A stretch of DNA of 59,540 nt, from contig JAFGOM010000061.1 of NCBI GenBank assembly GCA_016926505.1, forward strand, positions 1 to 59,540, given 5' to 3'. The position numbers and the translations under genes were made by a program. Position 1 is the stretch's first letter; every line of letters starts with the position of its first letter. Shown here one piece after another: positions 37,211 through 44,867 of this stretch. The DNA comes from Methanospirillaceae archaeon. GTDB lineage: Archaea; Halobacteriota; Methanomicrobia; Methanomicrobiales; Methanospirillaceae. The notes below the pieces were generated by a model that had not been told where the DNA came from, made no database searches, and saw only the letters and a program-made list of their open reading frames with translations.

Positions 37211-37747
37211 TTACCCGGTTCCTGCCAGCTGCTTAACCTTCTCTGCAAACGCTTCTGCATTCCTGATATCCTCATCATTAGGTCTGCCCTTGTTCAATCC
37301 GCCAAAAAGGGTGAGAAAACTGTTCGTGTTAAAACCGGGACAGGCAAACTCATCAATAACCCTGTATCCTTTCAACTGTAGTTTCTCTCTTAATTTCGCG
37401 TGATTCTGTGCAATAAACTTCTTCTGCCGCTCCCCCTGAAAAAGGCGATCCGGGGCTCCATAGGTTGAGAAGATACATGCACTCGTGCCTTTCACCGGGG
37501 GCAGGGCATCAACCAGCTCGAGAACAGACTCATGGTTCTGGCCTGAATAGATACCGGAACCAAATCCGATAAGGCGATAGCCGGAGAGATCCTCTGCAGA
37601 TACCTGTTCCGGGGTTTTTACCGGTGCATCGAGGACCCTTCCGATGGCGTTTGCTATCTTTTCCGTGTTGTGGTGATGGTAGGAGTATACGATCACAAAA
37701 GATTTCACTCCTTTCGAGTCGTCTTGCTCTGCTTCATTGTTCTTCAT
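37211..37747 (-). CDS. Flavodoxin
   Basis: 178 aa, single flavodoxin domain. FMN phosphate loop SYHHHNTEKIANAIG with a triple histidine in place of the usual T/S/G run, then GFGSGIYSGQNHESVLELV and FSTYGAPDRLFQ. The N-terminal ~15 residues are polar and could be a linker or mis-called start. Electron carrier of unknown partner, in the island operon. Confidence 0.88.
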   Translation of the reverse strand: MKNNEAEQDDSKGVKSFVIVYSYHHHNTEKIANAIGRVLDAPVKTPEQVSAEDLSGYRLIGFGSGIYSGQNHESVLELVDALPPVKGTSACIFSTYGAPDRLFQGERQKKFIAQNHAKLREKLQLKGYRVIDEFACPGFNTNSFLTLFGGLNKGRPNDEDIRNAEAFAEKVKQLAGTG

Positions 37748-37809
37748 GATTTACCTTTTTCATTCACCTGATTTACCGGTTTGTAGATACAAATCCGGAT
37801 ATTCCGGTA

Positions 37810-38616
37810 TCAGGGATTTTTTCCCTGCTGAATCATGAGATCTTTTACCGTAAGAGCGGGATGCAGGTATCGTCCCCGCCCTTTTGTTCCTCTCATCAAA
37901 GAAAGCTCAATTGCCTCGGCAGGACAGGAATGAAGACAGGCACAACATAACTCACAGTGGTGCTGCCATACGGGCCTTTCATTCTCCATGACAATATTAC
38001 CTACCGGGCAGACCTCGCTGCAGGTCCCACAGGAGGTGCAGGCCTCTCCGACTGAGAAGTTCGTATCAGTTGCATGCACTTTTCGTGCAAACGGCGGGTA
38101 GAGGAGCAGCCGTAATAGGGAAGAACCCGGGGAGAACCGGGGTGAGACCCGCTTTTTGTTCGCAATTTTCTCTGCAATGGCTGCAAGGCTTTTATCCGCA
38201 TCAGCAAGGATCTGCTTTTTCTTCTCTCCGACGGGCGGGATCCCGACAGGAGGAAAATTGCCGGGCATCTTTACTGCAAAGGCAGCATCGAGTTTCTTCT
38301 GATGGTTCCGAACCAGGAAACTGTTTATCTGGTGAAGAGCAGAGACTCCCATCCCGCCCATGGTAACAATACCAAACAAATATGGCTCTGCACTGAGATC
38401 CAGCCTCCCGAGAAAATCCCGCACAATGACAGGGATACCGGCATCGTAAACCGGGCAGACGATTCCGACCCGGTCCGTACCAGGGATGATACGCGTTTTT
38501 GTCTCGTGCAGCGATGCTATCGGGACAAGATCAGTCTCACCAAGTATTTCTGCAACCTTCTTTGCAGCAGCAAGAGAGTTGCCGGTCCCGGTAAAGTAAT
38601 AGATGGTAGTATTCAT
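37810..38616 (-). CDS. EFR1-type protein: flavodoxin-like domain plus 2[4Fe-4S] ferredoxin
   Basis: 268 aa. The start TTIYYFTGTGNSLAAAKKVAE is the FMN loop of the family. The middle has DRVGIVCPVYDAGIPVIVRDFL and FGIVTMGGMGVSALHQ. The ferredoxin half has CTSCGTCSEVCPVGNIV and CELCCACLHSCPAEAIEL. It overlaps the flavodoxin gene at 38613 by 4 bp, giving tight co-expression. A paralogue of the gene at 9137 and of the remnant at 35254. Confidence 0.93.
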   Translation of the reverse strand: MNTTIYYFTGTGNSLAAAKKVAEILGETDLVPIASLHETKTRIIPGTDRVGIVCPVYDAGIPVIVRDFLGRLDLSAEPYLFGIVTMGGMGVSALHQINSFLVRNHQKKLDAAFAVKMPGNFPPVGIPPVGEKKKQILADADKSLAAIAEKIANKKRVSPRFSPGSSLLRLLLYPPFARKVHATDTNFSVGEACTSCGTCSEVCPVGNIVMENERPVWQHHCELCCACLHSCPAEAIELSLMRGTKGRGRYLHPALTVKDLMIQQGKNP

Positions 38617-39098
38617 GAGGATCCTCCAGACCCCCGGATGGCCTTTACCAGAGCAGCAATCTTTTCCGGATCCTGTACCTCATCTTTATCAAAAACAAAC
38701 TCACCGACGACCTTTATGCCTTTTCCGGTCAGGGCTTTCTTGAGGACCGGGAGGGTATCCCCTCCGCCGGCTTTGCAGGTTGCATAGATAACAGCCGGTT
38801 TTCCTTCGCAACCGGAAAGGGCCTGCACCGCTGCATTGATTGCGGGCGTGGGTTTTCCTGCCCAGACAGGAGTCCCGATGACAAGAAGATCATCGAAAGA
38901 GACATCGATGATATCCGGTTTAATCGGGTCACATATCCCTCTCATTGCCCTGAAAATCCCGGCGGTATATGCCTTTACGCGGGACGGGTATTCGTTTGTC
39001 TGTACCTCGGTAAGGGATCCTTTACAGATCTCCTGGATCTGTTCTGCTATCCTGCGGGTTACTCCGGTGTAGGAGTAAAAAATGATGCTTATATTCAT
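38613..39098 (-). CDS. Flavodoxin
   Basis: 161 aa. FMN loop SIIFYSYTGVTRRIAEQI, then DDLLVIGTPVWAGKPTPAIN and YATCKAGGGDTLPVLKKAL. It is closely similar, including long runs of DNA identity near 38840-38890, to the flavodoxin half of the ArsR fusion just upstream (39370-39440), so the two come from a tandem duplication. Overlaps both neighbours by 4 bp. Confidence 0.93.
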   Translation of the reverse strand: MNISIIFYSYTGVTRRIAEQIQEICKGSLTEVQTNEYPSRVKAYTAGIFRAMRGICDPIKPDIIDVSFDDLLVIGTPVWAGKPTPAINAAVQALSGCEGKPAVIYATCKAGGGDTLPVLKKALTGKGIKVVGEFVFDKDEVQDPEKIAALVKAIRGSGGSS

Positions 39099-40012
39099 GG
39101 GTAATCCTCGATTGGGTTTTCATTCTGTTTTTCGGGCATATCCGGCTGGTCAGTGCAGGCGTTGTACGCTGCAATTACCTGTTCTATCAGGCTGTTGCCG
39201 TCTTCCGGGTTTCCTATCTCGTTTTTGGTCAGGCTGATCTCTCCAATTACACTGACACCACGTTTTGCGAGAGCTGCTTTTAAGAGAGGCAGGGCTTCTC
39301 CGGGAATTCCGCAACTGGTAACGAAAATTAAGGCCTTCTTTCCTTCGCAGCCTGAAAATGCCTGCACCACTGCATTTATTGCCGGGGTTGGTTTTCCTGC
39401 CCAGACCGGTGTTCCGATGACAAGAAGATCATATCCCGAGACATCGATCTCTTCAGGGATTATCGGATCACAGGCTCCCTTTCGGGAACGAAAAACCCCG
39501 GTTGTATACGCAGAGAATGACGAGTACTCTTTCTTTGTTTGTACCGGGACCAGGTCACATCCGCAGGCATTCCCGATCTTTTCAGCAACTCCCCTGGTAA
39601 TGCCGGTGTATGAGTAAAAGATAACACAGGCGTTTAAGGAGATCTGACGGGTTTCCGTCCAGACGAATTCTTTGTCACATTTATCCATCACGCTTGCATA
39701 TATCCGGTCAAACTGTTTACGGAAAAGAACCATCCTTTCACGGTTGATTGAGTAATAGATGAAAAATCCTTCCCGTCGGGAATCAACAATCCCTTCGCTT
39801 TTTAGTGTCTTCAGATGCTGTGAAACAGCCGGTTGTGAGATCCCGAGACGGGTGGCGAGCTCGCTGACACCGAGTGTACCGCTTGAATCACTCGAGAGGA
39901 GATAGATGAGCCGGAGGCGGGTGAGATCACCGAGGGCCTTGAATGTCCTGGCCATTTCCGGGACAATCTCACAGAGGTTGTCACACGCATCACAACAAGT
40001 ACAGGGATCCAT
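39095..40012 (-). CDS. ArsR-type regulator fused to a flavodoxin
   Basis: 305 aa, two domains. Residues ~15-115 are an ArsR winged helix (MARTFKALGDLTRLRLIYLL; LGISQPAVSQHLKTLKSEGIVDSRREG). The very start carries a cysteine cluster (CTCCDACDNLC) that could bind a metal or Fe-S centre. From ~130 a full flavodoxin follows (ACVIFYSYTGITRGVAEKIG, DLLVIGTPVWAGKPTPAIN). First gene of the redox island and the only regulator in it. A perfect 9-bp inverted repeat lies 8 bp upstream of its start. I infer that flavin or metal state of the same chain controls DNA binding, which would make it a self-contained redox switch; ArsR proteins with other enzyme fusions are known. Confidence 0.92.
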   Translation of the reverse strand: MDPCTCCDACDNLCEIVPEMARTFKALGDLTRLRLIYLLSSDSSGTLGVSELATRLGISQPAVSQHLKTLKSEGIVDSRREGFFIYYSINRERMVLFRKQFDRIYASVMDKCDKEFVWTETRQISLNACVIFYSYTGITRGVAEKIGNACGCDLVPVQTKKEYSSFSAYTTGVFRSRKGACDPIIPEEIDVSGYDLLVIGTPVWAGKPTPAINAVVQAFSGCEGKKALIFVTSCGIPGEALPLLKAALAKRGVSVIGEISLTKNEIGNPEDGNSLIEQVIAAYNACTDQPDMPEKQNENPIEDYP

Positions 40013-40020
40013 TGGTTACT

Positions 40021-40040
40021 GTATAAGTATTTACTTATAC
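40021..40040. promoter_or_regulatory. Operator-like perfect inverted repeat of the redox island
   Basis: GTATAAGTA-TT-TACTTATAC, 9-bp arms with a 2-bp centre, 8 bp before the start of the ArsR-flavodoxin gene and just downstream of its TATA box. A third half-site on the same face (ACTTATA at 40041-40047) continues the pattern. Size and place fit an ArsR dimer site that blocks transcription start. Confidence 0.7.
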
Positions 40041-40041
40041 A

Positions 40042-40052
40042 CTTATATAAAG
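40042..40052 (-). promoter_or_regulatory. TATA box of the redox island
   Basis: CTTTATATAAG on the minus strand, centred 35 bp before the start codon at 40012. Transcription would begin near 40020, giving a leader of only about eight bases that falls in the operator. Confidence 0.65.
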
Positions 40053-40463
40053 ATTTCAGTTGAGAAGAACGCCCCTTTTCTGTTCGTATATGAGGTTTTT
40101 CATTTCAGACGGGTAAAACACAAGTGTAACAGAAACTCTTCTTTCATTGGTGGGTTTTATCACATAAAAATATAAATTAAAGAAAATTTAAATTCTAAAA
40201 AAATTGGGTTAGAATTGAGAAAAAACCAGGATCTATGAATATGAAACTAATCATTCAGATTTGCTGGCGTTTTTAACGAGTGAGAAACAGAATACGGACA
40301 AAGCATGGTCATGATACTTTTTTTTATCTACTCTTAAATGAATGGTTGATGAAAAAAAGACCTGCAGGAAGAAAGTGTTGGTATCACCATACTGCCGGCG
40401 GGAAGGTTTCTTGATTATAGTATCTTGCAATACTCTCTATAATATTAAAGATAATAATAGGAT

Positions 40464-40955
40464 ATGGTAAATGTAGAACAAATTGAGATTATAAAGCATA
40501 TTCCTTTAGCAGAATTAACAAAAAAGATTAAGGATTATTCAATCCAGGCTAAGATTTTAAAACGCTTATTGTTTATAAATCTTCGCTATTCAGGTAAAAC
40601 GGTATCAGAATCGTGCATATTAATAGGAATTTCGATTGCAACGGGCTATACGTGGCAGGAACGTTGGAACTTAGAAGGTTATGTAGGTTTGATTCCAAAA
40701 TATGGAGGAGGGAAACCTTCAAAGATGACGAATCAACAAAAGGAGGCCCTATGGGAGGTATTGCATACTCGGGATCACTGGTCCACGAATGAGGTTAAAC
40801 AACTTATTCAATTGGAATTCGATATATCATACAGCATGGACCAAACAAGACGCATTTTACGCAATTTCAATATGTCATTTGGGAAGCCCTACCCTCACGA
40901 CTATCGAAGGCCAATAGATGCAGAGGAAATATTTAAAAAAAAATCCCAAAAATGA
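40464..40955 (+). CDS. IS630 transposase, N-terminal frame (DNA-binding)
   Basis: 163 aa with two helix-turn-helix units: RLLFINLRYSGKTVSESCIL with SIATGYTWQERW, and a winged-helix region MTNQQKEALWEVLHTRDHWS through YSMDQTRRILRNF. This is the end-binding half of an IS630 transposase. It stops after a run of nine A residues (near 40936-40944) and overlaps the next frame by 4 bp (ATGA). Either a -1 slip on the A-run makes the full protein, or two subunits are made. Confidence 0.9.
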   Translation: MVNVEQIEIIKHIPLAELTKKIKDYSIQAKILKRLLFINLRYSGKTVSESCILIGISIATGYTWQERWNLEGYVGLIPKYGGGKPSKMTNQQKEALWEVLHTRDHWSTNEVKQLIQLEFDISYSMDQTRRILRNFNMSFGKPYPHDYRRPIDAEEIFKKKSQK

Positions 40956-41494
40956 GTAAAAACACGGTTTTAGGTTTTTTTGACGAATCTTCACCTCAGA
41001 CAACAGCTAACACACAACGAGTATGGTCCTTTACAAAGAAGCCCATAATAAAGAATACATCGAAATTTAGGGCAAATACATTTGGAATTTACTCTCCAAA
41101 TGGCAATTCGATCCTGACCTTTAGAGAGAATTCAAAAAAGGAGGACGTCTGCGAGGTTTTAGAGGAATTTGTAATTGCAAATCCTGGGAAACGCATTGTT
41201 TTAATACTTGATAATTTCTCATCTCACCGATCGCAAATGGTCCGAGAATATGCATGCCGGAAAAATATTCGGTTGGTATATCTACCTCCCTACTCTCCCG
41301 ATTTAAATCCAATTGAACAGATCTGGAGAGCTATTCGGAGATTCATTTCGACGATTTTTATTCATGATCTCACCCACCTAAAATCAGTAATTTGTGAGGA
41401 ATTTTTTGATCGCGTAATGAGAGATTCTTATATAAAGGGTTGGGCAGAAAAATTTCTGAGCGCAGATTATTATTTTAGAATGTTATGCAACTAA
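40952..41494 (+). CDS. IS630 transposase, C-terminal frame (DDE catalytic)
   Basis: 180 aa with the catalytic acids of the DDE_3 fold: FFDESSP (first Asp), IVLILDNFSSHRS (second Asp) and YSPDLNPIEQIWRAIRR (Glu). Complete to the usual C-terminus, so the element may be active if both frames are joined. Confidence 0.92.
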   Translation: MSKNTVLGFFDESSPQTTANTQRVWSFTKKPIIKNTSKFRANTFGIYSPNGNSILTFRENSKKEDVCEVLEEFVIANPGKRIVLILDNFSSHRSQMVREYACRKNIRLVYLPPYSPDLNPIEQIWRAIRRFISTIFIHDLTHLKSVICEEFFDRVMRDSYIKGWAEKFLSADYYFRMLCN

Positions 41495-41788
41495 CTATAA
41501 TAATACTTGCACTATCTCCGGTTGCCCTGATAACAAAGAGTCCTTTCTTCTCTGCCATGGTATGCACACATGAATCTTCAGTCAGGTATGCAACAGCCAC
41601 AATGATTCTATGAATATTCATGACATTTTGCTTTCATGCAAATTATCTGATGATTATTTCTTCAGCGCTTACCTTCACAGGTCATGATGTTGCGGAATAT
41701 GGCAGATATTCCCAGTTAAGAAAAACGAATGTGGATCAATAATTGGTAAGGGAAGCATATAACCGAAAATCCCCTTTTAAATCCCATC

Positions 41789-43171
41789 TCACCCACCAAT
41801 ACCGAGATCTGCCAGGTCACGGATGAAATACCCTTCCCTGATGAGTTCTTCCTTCCCTGTCACGGTACGGGCAGCAATACCCAGCGTCACGGGTCCGCAG
41901 ATCCCCTTCACGAGCGGAATCTTTTTTTCAAGGGTATTTAATATGTCCCGGGCATCAGAATAGGAAAGATTACGATTTTTAATCTCCACCGCAAGATTCC
42001 CTCCTTCGCCCAGAGCAAGGAGATCAATCTCATCTCCCCGCCGGTTCCACCACGAGCCGATATGCCCATACTCTCCGGTAAGGTCCTGTGCAAGGAGTGA
42101 GCGGACCATATCTTCAAACGAAACGCCGGAAAACCCCTTCCATTCCGAGAGGATGCGGTCTTTGAGAAGTCCGTACTGTCCGCTCTGGTACAGGCTCATG
42201 TTCCGGTAGATATAACGGGCGTAGAACCGGAAAAAATTGTCCGAAAAAAAATACCTCCCCATCTTTGAATGCCGGTCATGTTCGGTAACCGGGACACGAT
42301 ACTCGATAATCCCGAGGAGATCTGTGAGGTCTTTGAGATATGAGGGTAGTGAAGTCGGTGCAAGATGAGTAAAGTCCGCAATTTCCTTCTGGGCACATTT
42401 ACCCTCTGCAATAGCAGCAAGGATCTCATAGTATGTTGCATGCTCCCTCCCAAACTCCTCAATGAGCACATCACTCATCTCCCGCCTGAATGGAGCGAGA
42501 TCGTTAAGGACAAGGCGGTCAAGTGCATCCTCAAGACTGGTGCACTGATATTTTTCCAGAAATGTGTAATAGTAAATAGTCCCTCCAAAGAGAAGATAGA
42601 GATCAAGCTGAGCTTTTTGGTCCAAAACGCCAAGATCCGCAAGAATCAACAGACATTCCCGGGGTGAAAACGGGCGGAGGGTGAGGATATTATCTGCCCG
42701 TTTAAAGAGCGGCGATTCCCCATCATGAAAGATTTTTCTGATCATCCCCACTGAAGATCCTGAAATAATTAAAAAAACACAGGATGTTTTATTCTTCATA
42801 TCCCAGAACCGCTGAACCTGGGAGATAAATGATGGATGAACCTTCAAGAACCGCTGGAACTCATCGAAAACGACGATAACCGGGTGTTCATACGAAAATA
42901 GAAATTCAAGCAGGGATTCCTGAGAGTCGATTTTAACATAACCGGGCAGGTCAAGAATCGTTGCAGTATAACGCCCGAACTCCTCCATCATGATATCAAT
43001 ACTCTTGTTCTGATCAACGTAATAATAGAGGAATTTTTTATCCCGGCAGAACTCCCTGATGAGCTCTGTTTTCCCTACCCTTCTACGGCCGGTGATGACC
43101 AAAAACGAGGGCGATGCATTCTTTAACTGCTCCATAAGAATGAGTTCATCCTCCCTGGCGTAGAATTCCAT
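41789..43171 (-). CDS. Archaeal AAA+ ATPase with C-terminal DUF234 nuclease-like domain
   Basis: 460 aa from ATG 43171 (MEFYAREDELILMEQL is the usual family start; the frame upstream is a low-complexity AT stretch). Walker A TGRRRVGKTELI, Walker B VVFDEFQRF, and sensor region LIISGSSVGMIRKI. A winged helix follows (~residues 250-310). The C-terminal DUF234 region has GDEIDLLALGEGGNLAVEIKN, i.e. the D...ExK pattern of a PD-(D/E)XK nuclease fold. These ATPases are multiplied in archaea and mobile DNA; their job is unknown. An AT-rich direct repeat (43182-43209) just before the start may be its promoter. Confidence 0.92.
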   Translation of the reverse strand: MEFYAREDELILMEQLKNASPSFLVITGRRRVGKTELIREFCRDKKFLYYYVDQNKSIDIMMEEFGRYTATILDLPGYVKIDSQESLLEFLFSYEHPVIVVFDEFQRFLKVHPSFISQVQRFWDMKNKTSCVFLIISGSSVGMIRKIFHDGESPLFKRADNILTLRPFSPRECLLILADLGVLDQKAQLDLYLLFGGTIYYYTFLEKYQCTSLEDALDRLVLNDLAPFRREMSDVLIEEFGREHATYYEILAAIAEGKCAQKEIADFTHLAPTSLPSYLKDLTDLLGIIEYRVPVTEHDRHSKMGRYFFSDNFFRFYARYIYRNMSLYQSGQYGLLKDRILSEWKGFSGVSFEDMVRSLLAQDLTGEYGHIGSWWNRRGDEIDLLALGEGGNLAVEIKNRNLSYSDARDILNTLEKKIPLVKGICGPVTLGIAARTVTGKEELIREGYFIRDLADLGIGG

Positions 43172-43181
43172 AATAATTATA

Positions 43182-43209
43182 AATATAATCATTATGAATA
43201 TAATCATTA
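43182..43209 (-). promoter_or_regulatory. Direct repeat with TATA-like core before the DUF234 ATPase
   Basis: Two copies of AATATAATCATTA (plus-strand reading), 15 bp apart at 43182-43194 and 43197-43209. On the minus strand each gives GATTATATT, a TATA-like box; the outer one lies 25-35 bp before the ATG, so the message may be leaderless. Confidence 0.45.
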
Positions 43210-43734
43210 CCCCCCAAGTGGTGATCGGATTACTGAAAAGATTTCCACCTAATAAAACCGGTTCTATTTCTCGTTCCTTATGAAGATTTTTGCCCATGAA
43301 AGTGCAGTTTTACATACTAAATATTCATATTTCAGGCGTATTTCCCCTTGTTATCCAGATAAACGGCGAATCTCTATCAGATAACCGGTCTTCGCAGGGG
43401 TAATCAGGTTAAAATCGCGCTATCTCTAAAAATAAGCAGGATCCTGATAGTAATGCAAGCCAGATAACCGCTCTGTACCAGGTGCTAGTCGGCAGGGGTA
43501 CTGACTGATGGTCCTCTGTGAGGGAAATCGGGGATTAAAGGGGCAGGAGAAAGGCCGGAAAACAGAGGGATCAATTCCAAGAAAACCGCAATGTGATCTT
43601 TATCCGGTATCTGATCATTGGTAATCAATGGAATGGTTCTCCTTCGCATTTCACTCCTTTTCTGAATCATACCGTTCCTGAAATTGATAAAAACTAAATG
43701 GAGAAAATAAAAAGAATTGAGTTAGAATCGATCA
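43210..43734. other. Intergenic region, nothing identified
   Basis: About 520 bp between the ATPase promoter and the PIN toxin stop. Short frames only; a possible hairpin of weak quality near 43480-43500. No RNA gene or repeat recognised. Confidence 0.3.
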
Positions 43735-44169
43735 TCATCCCGTAAAGGGGTCGATAACTGTCATCCACGGGATCTTTTTAAAATGGGAATTCTCGGTGTA
43801 GATTGTGTCAATATTGTGCTGTTTCATGGTTGCAACTATCAGAGCGTCCCAAAAGTTGAGGGAGTATTTCCCCCTGATACCGACCGCATCTATAATCGTT
43901 CCCGGGTCATAGCCAATAACCCTCCAGCCATCAAAAGAGACGACATTCTGGATAAACCGCGTTACAACTGCATCCGGTACCGGATGTTTAACTTTCTCTG
44001 TCAATACAACGGAGAACTCTGCAAGGTTTTGCACCGAAACAGCAAGAACCGTCTCTGATCGCCAGCACTGGGAGAGAAGTTCTACCGCAACCGCCCGCTT
44101 CTCCGGCTCTCCGGTATCGAGGGCATAGCAGAGGATAGTCGTATCAATAAGAGCCGGGAGTGCGATCAT
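43735..44169 (-). CDS. vapC: PIN-domain (VapC-like) ribonuclease toxin
   Basis: 144 aa from ATG 44169. Acidic residues expected for the PIN site: Asp in ALIDTTILCYALD, Glu in QNLAEFSVVL, Asp in LNFWDALIVA. The fourth, normally Asp in YTEDxxF, is Asn here (IYTENSHF), which may weaken metal binding. The start lies 26 bp inside the end of an antitoxin-like frame on the same strand, the usual arrangement of a vapBC pair. The upstream extension to 44262 is in a different frame from the antitoxin and is not needed. Confidence 0.88.
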   Translation of the reverse strand: MIALPALIDTTILCYALDTGEPEKRAVAVELLSQCWRSETVLAVSVQNLAEFSVVLTEKVKHPVPDAVVTRFIQNVVSFDGWRVIGYDPGTIIDAVGIRGKYSLNFWDALIVATMKQHNIDTIYTENSHFKKIPWMTVIDPFTG

Positions 44170-44330
44170 AGAGGTCCTTTCGTTCCGTATAGAGGTGTGT
44201 ACCAAGATGATGCCCCGTTTCCAGAAGAGCAAGAGCGTCGCGTGCGATTCATGTAGCCTCATCCCTGATATCCGGAGGGAGGGGAATAATATCTGAGGAT
44301 TCTGACCTGACTAAACTTCCTTTCCTTGAA
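44144..44330 (-). pseudogene. Antitoxin-like frame for the PIN toxin, with in-frame TGA
   Basis: On the minus strand the frame gives SLVRSESSDIIPLPPDIRDEAT, a TGA at 44249-44251, then IARDALALLETGHHLGTHLY and TERKDLYDR to a stop at 44144. It looks like one antitoxin of ~60-65 residues whose C-terminal part overlaps the toxin start, broken by a stop. No ATG start is visible upstream. If the TGA is real, the antitoxin is lost or split. Confidence 0.5.
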
Positions 44331-44867
44331 TGTGCTTGGCTTATAAATATTGATGATCTAATTGAGCCATCCGAGCCCATAGCCTAGATATCTTCATTCA
44401 TCCTTTTTCCTAACAGATGAGGCTGTTGCATAGACCATTTCAAGTGATATCATGAGGGCAATTCAAGCCGTGAAAGTCGCGATTATCCTCAAAAATTGCC
44501 CTGATTGTATTAACCGAAAGCATTCGTGCAACAGACTCATGTGCGAATATGAACCTGAACTGGTGAGATCATGTACACTACCTACTATCTTACTCTGTGC
44601 GATCTCTTACGTTCGCGCCTTATTTTATTTATAACCCCTCATATTATGTGATAAATTTAGGGTTTGTAATGTTTATTACACCTCACATAAGACAACCTGC
44701 GTATGAAAAGAGGCCAAAAAAGTAACATGATGCATACTGAAGTGTCGAGAAAGACAAAATATATGGAACAAATTAGTTCGGTATCATGAAAAAGATAGTT
44801 CTAAGAAATAAATTAAGGTCTTTTGGGAAGAATTCAGGTATCTCCCCGAGAGTTATGACATCCTCTC
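44331..44867. other. Intergenic region, nothing identified with confidence
   Basis: About 540 bp, AT-rich. Contains an 8-bp inverted repeat (TTATGTGA near 44646 and TCACATAA near 44686) and short frames without family features. It may hold more of the decayed AglB gene, but I could not join further pieces. Confidence 0.3.

Larger units (their letters stand above)
40418..41497 (+). mobile_element. IS630-family insertion sequence, complete
   Basis: 1,080 bp, flanked by TA at 40416-40417 and 41498-41499. The ends match over 20 of 29 positions as inverted repeats (left TAGTATCTTGCAATACTCTC, right TAGTTAGTTGCATAACATTC on the other strand). It carries two overlapping transposase frames. The TA duplication is the hallmark of IS630/Tc1-mariner. 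The element is visibly richer in A+T than its surroundings, which suggests a foreign origin. Confidence 0.85.
40384..41612 (-). pseudogene. C-terminal fragment of a DUF3782-like (PD-(D/E)XK nuclease superfamily) gene, split by IS630
   Basis: On the minus strand the frame from about 41612 reads VAVAYLTEDSCVHTMAEKKG then LFVIRATGDSASI to the right end of the insertion element; beyond its left end it goes on INQETFPPAVW and stops at 40384. Removing the element and one TA copy restores the frame. A second, uninterrupted fragment at 45740 reads AVAYLSEVSGVNTMAEKKG and ends IINRETFQRFSGNN. The ending is one I associate with DUF3782 proteins of methanogens; the family name is less sure than the split. 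No N-terminal part of the gene is present, so it was already a remnant. Confidence 0.65.

Noticed and set aside
44646-44694. Inverted repeat TTATGTGA/TCACATAA suggesting a miniature element
   Set aside because: Only 8-bp arms, no target duplication seen.
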